NCBI GenBank assembly: GCA_010024485.1
Contig: RGGX01000026.1
Coordinates: 1-11,279 of the forward strand
DNA length: 11,279 nucleotides
DNA from: Actinomycetota bacterium
Lineage (GTDB): Bacteria; Actinomycetota; Acidimicrobiia; Acidimicrobiales; Ilumatobacteraceae
Direction of reading: 5' to 3'
Within the stretch, counting starts at the first letter, position 1, and every line of letters starts with the position of its first letter. Positions 5,663-11,279 of this stretch are shown in pieces. A program made the translations under genes and the position numbers. A model generated the notes under the pieces. It was given only the letters and a program-made list of their open reading frames with translations. It made no database searches and was not told where the DNA came from.

Positions 5663-6976
5663 TCAGCCGGCGTTGAGACCCGCGGGCGGGCCCAGGCGCA
5701 TCGAGATCTCCGCGCCTCCGCCCGGACGGTCGGAGATCGTGACATCGCCACCGTGTGACCGGGCGAACTCGGCCACGATGGCGAGACCGAGGCCCGACCC
5801 CGGCAACGCCCTCGCCGCCTCAGCGCGGTGGAAACGATCGAGAACGCGCTCCCGCTCCCCGACAGGGATGCCCGGGCCCCGGTCCGCCACGGTGATCACC
5901 GCATCGGCGACCGACACATCGATCGGGCCACCGCTCAGATCGAACTTGGTCGCGTTGTCGAGCAGGTTCGACACGGCCCGGCGCAACGCATCGGTTCGTA
6001 CCTCGGCGACCGAGCCATCGGCAACCACCCTGATCTCCCGCTCCGTCCGACGGGCCACGCGCTCGGCGACGGCGCTGACCACCGGACCGAGATCGACCCG
6101 CTCGGGTTCGACGTCATCGGCCTCCCCACTGGCGGCCTGGACGATCTCGTTCACGAGCGCGGTCAGTTCATCGACCTCCGTCCGCATCGACAAGACCATC
6201 TCCCGACGATCGGAAGGGTCGAGCTCGCCGTACCGATCGAGCATGTCGAGATTCGTGCGGATGCTCGTGAGCGGCGTCCGCAGCTCGTGACCGGCGTCCT
6301 GGACCAGACGCGCCTGGTCGGAGCGGGACCGCGAGAGCGCCGCGATCATCCGACGGAAGGCATCAGACAACTGGCCGACCTCATCCCGATCGCGAGTGGT
6401 CGGCAGGTCGACATCGAGACTCCCGGTCTCTTCCACGGTGACTGCGGCCTCCGTCAGGCGCCGGAGCGGCCGGGTGACCCGACCGGCGATGAGCGCCCCG
6501 ACGAGCGCGGCCAACGTGGTAACCCCCGCCACCAGCGCGATGGTCCGCTGGCGGAGCGCGTCCAGCACTCGCTCCGTCTCGCGGAGGTCTCGCCCGACCT
6601 GCACGAGCCCACCGTCGAGACCGACGACGAGCACGCGGTACCGATCCCGGCCGAGTTCGACGTCGGCGAGGGCGGTGCGGCCGGCCCGCAGATCGAGGAG
6701 GTCTCGGCTCACTCGGAGCTCCCTCGGGAACGTCGACTGCAGCACCGTCCCGTCGCTCCGGGTGACCTGGACATCGAGACCGTCGAAGGGACCGCGCTCG
6801 GGGAACCGCTCATCGATCCGCCGGGAGAGCACCACCTGAGTGGCCTCCACCAGAGAGTCGTCGACAGCCTCATAGAGCCGTCCCTCCGTGAGCCGGTAGG
6901 AGATGATCCCGACACCGACCGAGGCGAAGGCGGTCACGACGGCGAGGGCGAGCGCGACCCGCAGACGGAGACTCAT
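5663..6976 (-). CDS. Membrane sensor histidine kinase (HAMP-HisKA-HATPase)
   Basis: This 437-residue kinase autophosphorylates on a histidine and passes the phosphate to the response regulator encoded just upstream. Membrane segments lie at about 7-27 and 146-166, enclosing an extracytoplasmic sensor region of about 115 residues. A HAMP linker follows (about 167-218, RPLRRLTEAA), then the dimerisation and phosphoacceptor helix DAGHELRTPLTS with H230, the N box NLLDNATKF (337-345), G1 DRGPGI (365-370), the F-box region RFHRAE (381-386) and G2 GSGLGLAI (393-400). The layout is like mycobacterial MprB/TcrY-type kinases, but the short sensor region gives no ligand clue. Its ATG overlaps the regulator stop (ATGA), so the pair is translationally coupled. 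All catalytic residues are present. The functional class is certain; the signal sensed is unknown. Confidence 0.95.
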   Translation of the reverse strand: MSLRLRVALALAVVTAFASVGVGIISYRLTEGRLYEAVDDSLVEATQVVLSRRIDERFPERGPFDGLDVQVTRSDGTVLQSTFPRELRVSRDLLDLRAGRTALADVELGRDRYRVLVVGLDGGLVQVGRDLRETERVLDALRQRTIALVAGVTTLAALVGALIAGRVTRPLRRLTEAAVTVEETGSLDVDLPTTRDRDEVGQLSDAFRRMIAALSRSRSDQARLVQDAGHELRTPLTSIRTNLDMLDRYGELDPSDRREMVLSMRTEVDELTALVNEIVQAASGEADDVEPERVDLGPVVSAVAERVARRTEREIRVVADGSVAEVRTDALRRAVSNLLDNATKFDLSGGPIDVSVADAVITVADRGPGIPVGERERVLDRFHRAEAARALPGSGLGLAIVAEFARSHGGDVTISDRPGGGAEISMRLGPPAGLNAG

Positions 6977-7656
6977 GACTCGCCGACCCTCGCCGTGTAG
7001 CCGACACCACGCACCGTGTGGATCAGCCGCTCCGCTCCGTCCTCCTCGGTCTTGCGGCGGAGATAGCCGATGTAGACGGCGAGGTTCTTCGAGTCGGGTC
7101 CGAAGTCGTAGTTCCAGATCCGCTCATAGATCGTCGAGTGGTCGAGCACGATCCCCGCGTTGCGGACAAGCAGCTCCAGCAGGTCGAACTCGGTCTTGGA
7201 GAGCTCGAGTCGCCGGCCACCCCTCGTCGCGACCCGACCGGCCGGGTCGATCGACAGGTCGCCCAACTCGAGATGATCCCCGACCTCGGCCTCGGGGCGG
7301 ATGCGCCGGGTGAGCGCCCGGAGCCTCGCGAAGAGTTCACCCAGATCGAACGGCTTCGTGACGTAGTCGTCGGCACCCGCATCCAGCCCGGCGACCCGGT
7401 CGCTCGGCTCCGTCCGCGCGGTCAGCATCAGAATCGGGAGGGTGCTCCCCTCCGACCTCAGCACCCGACAGACCGTCAGCCCGTCAATCATCGGCATCGA
7501 CACGTCGAGCACCACGATGTCAGGAGCCAACGAGCGGACGGACTCGAGCGCCGCCGCGCCGTCGGCGACGGTCTCCACCTCGTACCCCTCGAGGTGCATG
7601 GCGCGAGCGAGCGACTCTCGGACCGCTCGGTCATCCTCCGCGATGAGCACCTTCAC
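6973..7656 (-). CDS. OmpR-family two-component response regulator
   Basis: The 227-residue protein has a receiver domain (residues 1-115) and a winged-helix DNA-binding domain (about 128-222). The acidic pocket is EDD (7-9), the phosphoacceptor is D51 in VLDVSMP, and the switch residues T79 (LMLTAR) and K101 (VTKPFD) are in place. The effector domain shows the usual SKTEFDLLELLVRNAG and YLRRKTEEDG...IHTVRGVGY elements. Phosphorylation by the overlapping kinase should promote binding to direct repeats. The GTG at 7656 is chosen because VKVLIAEDD is the normal receiver start; an in-frame extension to 7758 runs into the divergent fluoride-channel gene. A 47-base divergent region separates the two genes and contains GGTAAG and GGTGAG 11 bases apart, suggesting autoregulation. 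Closest in layout to MprA/TcrX-type regulators, but orthology cannot be settled by eye. Confidence 0.95.
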   Translation of the reverse strand: MKVLIAEDDRAVRESLARAMHLEGYEVETVADGAAALESVRSLAPDIVVLDVSMPMIDGLTVCRVLRSEGSTLPILMLTARTEPSDRVAGLDAGADDYVTKPFDLGELFARLRALTRRIRPEAEVGDHLELGDLSIDPAGRVATRGGRRLELSKTEFDLLELLVRNAGIVLDHSTIYERIWNYDFGPDSKNLAVYIGYLRRKTEEDGAERLIHTVRGVGYTARVGES

Positions 7657-7662
7657 GTGACG

Positions 7663-7668
7663 AGTACA
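7663..7668 (-). promoter_or_regulatory. Weak candidate -10 for the response-regulator operon
   Basis: On the minus strand TGTACT ends exactly 6 bases before the GTG start, the geometry of a leaderless transcript. It lacks the A at position 2 of TANNNT, so it is offered only because of its position and the similar arrangement at other genes here. Confidence 0.25.
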
Positions 7669-7677
7669 CCAGATCGG

Positions 7678-7694
7678 GGTAAGGGAGCGGTGAG
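7678..7694. promoter_or_regulatory. Phased GGTAAG/GGTGAG box between the response regulator and fluoride-channel genes
   Basis: GGTAAG (7678-7683) and GGTGAG (7689-7694) are direct repeats offset by exactly 11 bases, like the GGTGAG array upstream of the secreted protein at 5601-5639. The box lies 22-38 bases upstream of the regulator GTG and 10-26 bases upstream of the fluoride-channel start. Binding could control the regulator and might also affect the channel genes, whose candidate -10 overlaps the second repeat. Confidence 0.6.
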
Positions 7695-7697
7695 AAT
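7692..7697 (+). promoter_or_regulatory. Weak candidate -10 for the fluoride-channel genes
   Basis: GAGAAT ends 6 bases before the GTG at 7704, matching A at position 2 and T at position 6 of TANNNT. The hexamer shares three bases with the GGTGAG repeat at 7689-7694. No fluoride-riboswitch-like leader fits in the 47 bases available. Confidence 0.3.
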
Positions 7698-7703
7698 GAC
7701 CCG

Positions 7704-8057
7704 GTGCGTATCCGGCCTGCCCACCTGTCGATCGCACTCGCGACCGCTGTCGGGGCACTGCTCCGATCCGGTGTCGGCGGACTCATCGATCAGGTGTGGA
7801 TCGCGACCCTGCTCGTCAACACCGTGGCCTGCCTGGCAGCGGGCCTCGTTGTCGGTTCGACCGGGGCGAAGCCGGTCGTCCGCCGCATCGCCCTCGTCGG
7901 TCTCCTCGGGGGCCTCTCGACCTTCGCCACCGTCGCCGAGGAACTCCGTCGCCTCCTCGCCGCCGGTGATGCGGTCCCCGCGGTGACGGTCGTTCTCGTC
8001 ACCGTGGTCGCCTGCCCCATCGCGTTCACCATCGGACGAGGGGGCGCAACCCGATGA
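7704..8057 (+). CDS. crcB: Fluoride ion channel subunit 1 (CrcB/Fluc)
   Basis: This 117-residue, four-helix membrane protein belongs to the Fluc family, which exports fluoride from the cytoplasm through a dual-topology dimer. The first helix has the conserved arginine in GALLRSG (17-23). Helix 2 keeps the channel asparagine N39 in ATLLVNTV, but the usual glycine-serine-phenylalanine after it reads ACL. Helix 3 reads GGLSTFATVAEE (69-80), with the first pore phenylalanine (F74) present and the second replaced by V77. The start GTG at 7704 has no well-placed Shine-Dalgarno sequence. Its stop overlaps the next gene by 4 bases (ATGA). Paired crcB genes usually encode heterodimers, and the differing signatures here support that. 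Confidence 0.93.
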   Translation: MRIRPAHLSIALATAVGALLRSGVGGLIDQVWIATLLVNTVACLAAGLVVGSTGAKPVVRRIALVGLLGGLSTFATVAEELRRLLAAGDAVPAVTVVLVTVVACPIAFTIGRGGATR

Positions 8058-8374
8058 CCTGGGTCCTCTTCGCCGTCGCGGCCATGACCGGAGGCACGAT
8101 CCGCGCGATCGCGGTCGAGCGTCTCGGCCCCCGAGGCACGACCCTCGTCAACCTCGTTGGTTCGTTCATGCTCGGCATGGTCATCGCCACCGGTGCCGAC
8201 TCCGACACCACACGGATACTCGCCACCGGGTTCTGCGGATCACTGACCACCCTGTCGGGACTGGTCGCGGACTCGGTCGGTGGCGGCACCCCTGTCGCCT
8301 ACACACGACGCCTCACGCTCGAGACCGCGGCCGGCGTCGCGGCCGCCGCGCTGGGCTACCTCCTGGCCGGGTGA
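8054..8374 (+). CDS. crcB: Fluoride ion channel subunit 2 (CrcB/Fluc)
   Basis: The 106-residue partner of the preceding Fluc subunit also has four predicted membrane helices. It retains the arginine in GGTIRAIA (13-20) and the classic helix-2 signature TTLVNLVGSFMLG (29-41) with N33. In helix 3 the normally phenylalanine-bearing motif reads GSLTTLSGLVAD (62-73), with leucine at both phenylalanine positions (L67 and L70). Thus it has what subunit 1 lacks in helix 2, and lacks the phenylalanine subunit 1 keeps in helix 3. Translation is coupled to subunit 1 through the ATGA overlap. The stop is only 3 bases from the convergent P450 stop, leaving no room for a separate terminator. Family assignment is secure; a working pore is inferred for the heterodimer only. 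Confidence 0.92.
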   Translation: MTWVLFAVAAMTGGTIRAIAVERLGPRGTTLVNLVGSFMLGMVIATGADSDTTRILATGFCGSLTTLSGLVADSVGGGTPVAYTRRLTLETAAGVAAAALGYLLAG

Positions 8375-8377
8375 CGG

Positions 8378-9595
8378 TCAGGCGATCGCGTCGACACGGA
8401 CCGGTAGCCGGCGCGGACCGCGGATCTGACCGACGCTCCAGGTCACCTCACCGTCGACAGTGAAGGCCGGGAAACGCGCAACGAACTCCTCGACGGCGAC
8501 CTTCAGCTCGAGTCGAGCGAGGTTCGAACCCAGACAGCGGTGGATCCCGAGCCCGAAGGCTCCGTGACGGTTCTCCTGGCGATCGATCACGAACTCGGTC
8601 GCGCGGTCGAACTGCGCCGGGTCACGATTGGCCGCCGGGAACGGGAGGAGCACCCAGTCATTCGCCTTCATCGGGCAGCCGTGGAAGTCGTGATCCTCCC
8701 TAACGAGGCGGGCCATGGTCACCGGCGCGTAGGCCCTCAGGAACTCCTCGAGGGCGAACAGCATCACCTCGGGGTCATCGACGAGACGCTGGAGGTCATC
8801 GGGATGAGTCCCGAGGTGCCAGATCGACGAACCGATCGCCGACCATGTCGTGTCGATCCCGGCCACCAACAGCAAGACGATCGAACCGCGAACGTGCTCG
8901 ATCGAGAGCTTCTGCCCCTCGATCTCCACGCCGAGCAGATAGCTCGTCAGGTCGTCGCGCGGGTTCGCGCGGTGCTCCTCGATCTGCTCGGTGAGGTAGT
9001 CGTCGAGACGCTGCATGAACTCCAGGCGCGCCTCGACCGGCTCGTTGATCCGCTCGAGCACATCGTGGACGAAGCCCCGGAAGAGCTCCTCGTCCTCGGT
9101 CGGGAAGCCGAGCATCCGCGCGATCACGTTGACCGGGATGCTCTGCGCGTACTGCACCGCCGCGTCGACCACGGACTCACCGGGGGTGATCTCACCCATA
9201 CGGTCGAGGAGCTCGCGGCACAGCCTGCGGACCTCCGGCTCCCACGCGGCGATGACCTTCGGTGAGAACGGTGGGAGCAGCAGTCGGCGGGCGATGTTGT
9301 GGAACGGCGGGTCGCTGGTGATCGGCGGCGCGGGACCGACTGGCGCCTCGATCAGCGGTCGACCGGTGTTGACCACCACCCCCTGGGAGGTGAAGTGATC
9401 GGTGTCGTAGGCGATCTCGTGCACGAGCTCGTGGGTGAACGGGGCCCACAGGCCGCCGTAGCGGTCGCTGTGCGCAACGGGGCAACCGGACGCTTGGAAC
9501 TCCGCCCAGATGTCGTGAGCGCGCTCGTTGTACTCGGGAACGGCGTGGTCGAAGTCGTTCTCCCAGTCGCTGACGGGCCCATAGACGTCGGTCAT
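8378..9595 (-). CDS. Cytochrome P450 monooxygenase
   Basis: This 405-residue soluble P450 activates oxygen with two electrons, here probably delivered by the ferredoxin encoded just upstream, to hydroxylate an unknown organic substrate. The haem loop is FGLGIHRCLG (347-356) with thiolate ligand C354. The oxygen-activating I helix shows VAGIDTT (244-250), with the acid/alcohol pair D248 and T249. The K-helix ExxR is E284-R287 in EEFLR, and the PERF-like region lies near ANRDPAQFDRATEF (322-335). Length and motifs are those of bacterial class I P450s. A GAGGAAG Shine-Dalgarno overlaps the ferredoxin stop, 9 bases separate the genes, and the ATG is at 9595. Substrate cannot be read from sequence; terpenoid, fatty acid or xenobiotic oxidation are all possible. 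It is convergent with the fluoride-channel pair. Confidence 0.96.
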   Translation of the reverse strand: MTDVYGPVSDWENDFDHAVPEYNERAHDIWAEFQASGCPVAHSDRYGGLWAPFTHELVHEIAYDTDHFTSQGVVVNTGRPLIEAPVGPAPPITSDPPFHNIARRLLLPPFSPKVIAAWEPEVRRLCRELLDRMGEITPGESVVDAAVQYAQSIPVNVIARMLGFPTEDEELFRGFVHDVLERINEPVEARLEFMQRLDDYLTEQIEEHRANPRDDLTSYLLGVEIEGQKLSIEHVRGSIVLLLVAGIDTTWSAIGSSIWHLGTHPDDLQRLVDDPEVMLFALEEFLRAYAPVTMARLVREDHDFHGCPMKANDWVLLPFPAANRDPAQFDRATEFVIDRQENRHGAFGLGIHRCLGSNLARLELKVAVEEFVARFPAFTVDGEVTWSVGQIRGPRRLPVRVDAIA

Positions 9596-9604
9596 GGCTC
9601 TTCC

Positions 9605-9799
9605 TCAGTCCTCGATCCCGATGGCGAACTCGGGGCAGTTGGCCACCGCCAGTCGCGCCTTGTCCTCGAGGTCGGCGGCCACGGTGCCGTCACCGATCAC
9701 CACGGCGGTTCCGTACTCGTCCACATCGAAGAGTTCGGGGGCGAGGGCGAAACAACGGTTGTGCCCCTGGCATTTGTCGGAGTCGACGGTCACTCTCAT
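9605..9799 (-). CDS. 3Fe-4S ferredoxin, P450 redox partner
   Basis: This 64-residue ferredoxin carries electrons from a ferredoxin reductase, not encoded here, to the adjacent P450. Its cluster ligands are C10, C16 and C55, in DKCQGHNRC and ANCPEF. The position that would hold a fourth cysteine (13) is a histidine, so the motif is CxxHxxC...CP. Such single-cluster ferredoxins are common companions of actinobacterial P450 genes, and replacement of the second cysteine favours a 3Fe-4S cluster. The acidic segment PELFDVDEYG (21-30) is typical. It leads a two-gene operon: its stop is 9 bases before the P450 start. A TAGGGT hexamer lies 6 bases upstream of the ATG, suggesting a leaderless mRNA. 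Confidence 0.93.
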   Translation of the reverse strand: MRVTVDSDKCQGHNRCFALAPELFDVDEYGTAVVIGDGTVAADLEDKARLAVANCPEFAIGIED

Positions 9800-9805
9800 G
9801 TGCGC

Positions 9806-9811
9806 ACCCTA
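9806..9811 (-). promoter_or_regulatory. Candidate -10 for the ferredoxin-P450 operon
   Basis: On the minus strand TAGGGT, a full TANNNT match, ends 6 bases (GCGCAC) before the ATG at 9799. Transcription would begin at or next to the start codon. No Shine-Dalgarno sequence is present for the ferredoxin, whereas the downstream P450 has one, as expected if only the first gene is leaderless. Confidence 0.55.
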
Positions 9812-9848
9812 CGTCCTCGGCCGCCAACGATCTCATCCGGATCGCTCA

Positions 9849-9876
9849 GTCACCGACGACCCCCGGTCGGTAACGT
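9849..9876 (+). promoter_or_regulatory. Inverted repeat and candidate -10 of the DedA gene
   Basis: GTCACCGAC (9849-9857) and GTCGGTAAC (9866-9874) form 9-base arms with one mismatch around 8 bases. The right arm overlaps TAACGT (9871-9876), a TANNNT hexamer ending 7 bases before the GTG at 9884. A repressor binding the repeat would cover the promoter. It lies in the 84-base divergent region shared with the ferredoxin gene. The repeat is seen directly; its role is inferred. Confidence 0.4.
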
Positions 9877-9883
9877 CCCCCGG

Positions 9884-10540
9884 GTGACCGTGGTGCTCGC
9901 AGCCGAGAGTTCTGGGTGGATCGGTGATCTCACCGGATGGCTGACCGATGTCTCAGGTGCCTGGTGGTTCCTGATCGTGATCACTGTGATCGCCCTGCTC
10001 GACTCGGTGGTGCCGATCGTCCCGAGCGAGACGACCGTCATCATCGGCGGGGTGGCCGCCGGTCTCGGCGAGCAGAACCTCCTGCTCGTCATCGCCGCCG
10101 GGGCCATCGGCGCCTTCATCGGGGACAACCTCGCCTACGTCATCGGAGCGCGACTCACCGGTTGGATCGAGCGTCGGGCCGAGCGCCGACCCCAGTTGCG
10201 CGACCGCCTCGACCGCGCGACGGTGATGATCCGCGACCGGGGTGGTCTCCTGCTCGTCACCGCCCGGTTCATACCCGGTGGACGGACCGCGCTCACCGTG
10301 TCGTGCGGGGTGACCCGTCAACCCCGACGATGGTTCGCCGGCTGGGTCGTGGTCGCCGTCACGATCTGGGCGACCTATTCGGCCGTCCTCGGCAGCATCT
10401 TCGGCAAGACCTTCTCCGACAACCACACGCTCGCCTTCCTCATCGCCTTCGGGACCGCGCTGGCCATCAACGTCCTGATCGAGGTGGTCCGGCACCTGCG
10501 TCGACGGTCGGCCGGCTCCGATACCGCGGCCACCGACTGA
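9884..10540 (+). CDS. DedA-family membrane protein (SNARE-associated/VTT domain)
   Basis: This 218-residue protein belongs to the DedA family; characterised members are integral membrane proteins, several of which recycle lipid carriers such as undecaprenyl phosphate across the cytoplasmic membrane, and others affect membrane potential and drug resistance. Hydrophobic segments lie at about 27-47, 52-88, 150-172 and 183-203. Family motifs are VPIVPSE (43-49) with the acidic E49, GDNLAYVIG (80-88), and ARFIPGGRTALTVSCG (127-142) with the key R134. The C-terminus is a basic tail (RHLRRRSAG). GTG codons at 9884, 9890 and 9893 are possible starts; 9884 is chosen for its distance from TAACGT. A much longer in-frame extension to 9299 runs antisense to the ferredoxin and P450 genes and is not credible. 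The nitroreductase gene follows after 12 bases. The substrate in this organism is unknown. Confidence 0.92.
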   Translation: MTVVLAAESSGWIGDLTGWLTDVSGAWWFLIVITVIALLDSVVPIVPSETTVIIGGVAAGLGEQNLLLVIAAGAIGAFIGDNLAYVIGARLTGWIERRAERRPQLRDRLDRATVMIRDRGGLLLVTARFIPGGRTALTVSCGVTRQPRRWFAGWVVVAVTIWATYSAVLGSIFGKTFSDNHTLAFLIAFGTALAINVLIEVVRHLRRRSAGSDTAATD

Positions 10541-10552
10541 CAGACTCGGGAC

Positions 10553-11206
10553 GTGAACGTCTCAGAGGCCGTCGCCACCCGCAAGTCGATCAGGGCGTTT
10601 CTCCCGAACCCCGTTCCCGACGATGTGATCAGAGCCCTGTTGGCCGGCGCGGCGAGAGCGCCGAGTGGCGGCAACGTGCAGCCCTGGCGCATCTACGTGG
10701 TGAACGGCGACTCCATGGACGACCTGCTCACCTATCTCGACGGGTGCGAACCGGTGGAGGAACCCGAGTACGAGATCTACCCGCAGGGTCTGTGGGAACC
10801 GCATCGGACCGCGCGGTTCGAGCTCGGCGAGCAGATGTACAGCCTGCTCGGCGTCCCCCGCGAGGACAAGGAGGGCCGTCTGCGCCAGTTCGCTCGGAAC
10901 GCCCGGTTCTTCAACGCACCCGCGGCGATCTTCACGTTCATCGACCGGCGATTCGGACCCCCGCAGTGGTCCGACCTCGGCATGTTCCTCCAGACGTTCA
11001 TGCTGCTCGCCAGGGAACTCGGCCTCCACACCTGCCCACAGGAGTACTGGTCGACGCGGCACGGCGCCATCAGCCGCTTCGTCGGCGCTCCGGAGAACGA
11101 GATGCTCTTCTGCGGGATGGCGATCGGCCAGGCCGATCCCGAGGCGCCCGTCAACGGTCTCGAGAGCGAGCGTCTCGCGGTCGACGAGTTCGCCGTCTGG
11201 ATCTGA
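10553..11206 (+). CDS. Nitroreductase-family FMN oxidoreductase
   Basis: The 217-residue protein has the two-motif pattern of FMN-dependent nitroreductases, which reduce nitro compounds, quinones or flavins using NAD(P)H. The N-terminal phosphate-binding stretch is RKSIRAF (10-16), APSGGNVQPW (36-45) is the flavin-contacting loop, and GLHTCPQE (157-164) with GMAIGQAD (188-195) forms the C-terminal flavin site. The length is normal. An insertion-like segment rich in acidic and aromatic residues (about 64-85, CEPVEEPEYEIYPQGLW) probably shapes the substrate pocket. The GTG at 10553 lies 12 bases after the DedA stop without a Shine-Dalgarno sequence; CAGACT ends 6 bases before it, a weak -10 match. 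Physiological substrate and nicotinamide preference cannot be read here. The DedA association may be mere co-orientation. Confidence 0.93.
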   Translation: MNVSEAVATRKSIRAFLPNPVPDDVIRALLAGAARAPSGGNVQPWRIYVVNGDSMDDLLTYLDGCEPVEEPEYEIYPQGLWEPHRTARFELGEQMYSLLGVPREDKEGRLRQFARNARFFNAPAAIFTFIDRRFGPPQWSDLGMFLQTFMLLARELGLHTCPQEYWSTRHGAISRFVGAPENEMLFCGMAIGQADPEAPVNGLESERLAVDEFAVWI

Positions 11207-11231
11207 TCGGAGCGACCGAGTCGCCCCGACG

Positions 11232-11279
11232 TCACTCGCCGAGTCGCAGGTGGAACCCTTCGGGGACCACCAGATGGCG
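11232..11279 (-). CDS. C-terminal end of a gene cut by the window edge
   Basis: On the minus strand, 15 codons reading RHLVVPEGFHLRLGE end in TGA at 11234-11232. The position, convergent with the nitroreductase gene and 25 bases from its stop, fits a real gene tail, and the composition is unremarkable for coding DNA here. Too little is visible to name a family. Confidence 0.4.
   Translation of the reverse strand, partial: RHLVVPEGFHLRLGE

Noticed and set aside
5828..7000. 390-residue open frame opposite the histidine kinase
   Set aside because: Same explanation: the kinase on the other strand has complete H, N and G boxes, and this frame is charged low-complexity sequence with no recognisable domain.
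7657..7703. Fluoride riboswitch before the fluoride-channel genes
   Set aside because: Only 47 bases separate the divergent starts and no riboswitch-like helices or conserved core could be recognised.
11216..11247. Nine-base direct repeat CCGAGTCGC (11216 and 11239)
   Set aside because: One copy lies within the edge gene's codons, and two short GC-rich copies are not evidence of a functional repeat.

Overview
The window is GC-rich, densely coded DNA of an actinobacterium. GTG starts, ATGA stop/start overlaps, promoter-like hexamers placed a few bases before start codons, and a two-component system with a cytochrome P450 and ferredoxin all fit that phylum. My guess is a free-living, Acidimicrobiia-like lineage; this rests on overall feel and no marker gene is present. 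I count 17 protein genes, one of them cut at each window edge. There is no rRNA, tRNA, CRISPR array or insertion sequence, and no stretch over 300 bases lacks a gene.

Layout. (1) 1-797, minus strand: a stand-alone cobalamin-binding subunit of methylmalonyl-CoA mutase lies 3 bases upstream of sucC (cut by the window edge), joining succinyl-CoA production to its use. (2) 907-1499, plus: a toxin-antitoxin pair, a ribbon-helix-helix antitoxin overlapping a Doc toxin, with a perfect palindrome over its promoter. A conserved-looking membrane-anchored protein of unknown function follows at 1517-2008. (3) 2018-4814, minus: a PcrA/UvrD helicase followed by a small flavodoxin. (4) 4935-7656, minus: an OmpR-type response regulator, its histidine kinase, and a secreted helical protein ending in a clear hairpin terminator. 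(5) 7704-8374, plus: two overlapping fluoride-channel genes, convergent on (6) 8378-9799, minus: a 3Fe-4S ferredoxin and its cytochrome P450. (7) 9884-11206, plus: a DedA-family membrane protein and a nitroreductase-family flavoprotein, then the last codons of a minus-strand gene at the edge.

The most interesting signals lie between genes. GGTGAG hexamers spaced exactly 11 or 22 bases apart occur twice: between the response regulator and the fluoride-channel genes, and upstream of the secreted protein. They look like the binding boxes of this response regulator, predicting autoregulation and a dedicated secreted target. Second, several operon-leading genes have a TANNNT-like hexamer 6-9 bases before the start codon, whereas several internal genes have Shine-Dalgarno sequences, so leaderless transcription looks common. 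Third, the two fluoride-channel subunits have lost different parts of the pore signature, which suggests an obligate heterodimer. I found no large, wholly new system. The best candidates for undescribed biology are the two-component regulon with its secreted protein, the RHH-Doc pair, and the 163-residue membrane protein.
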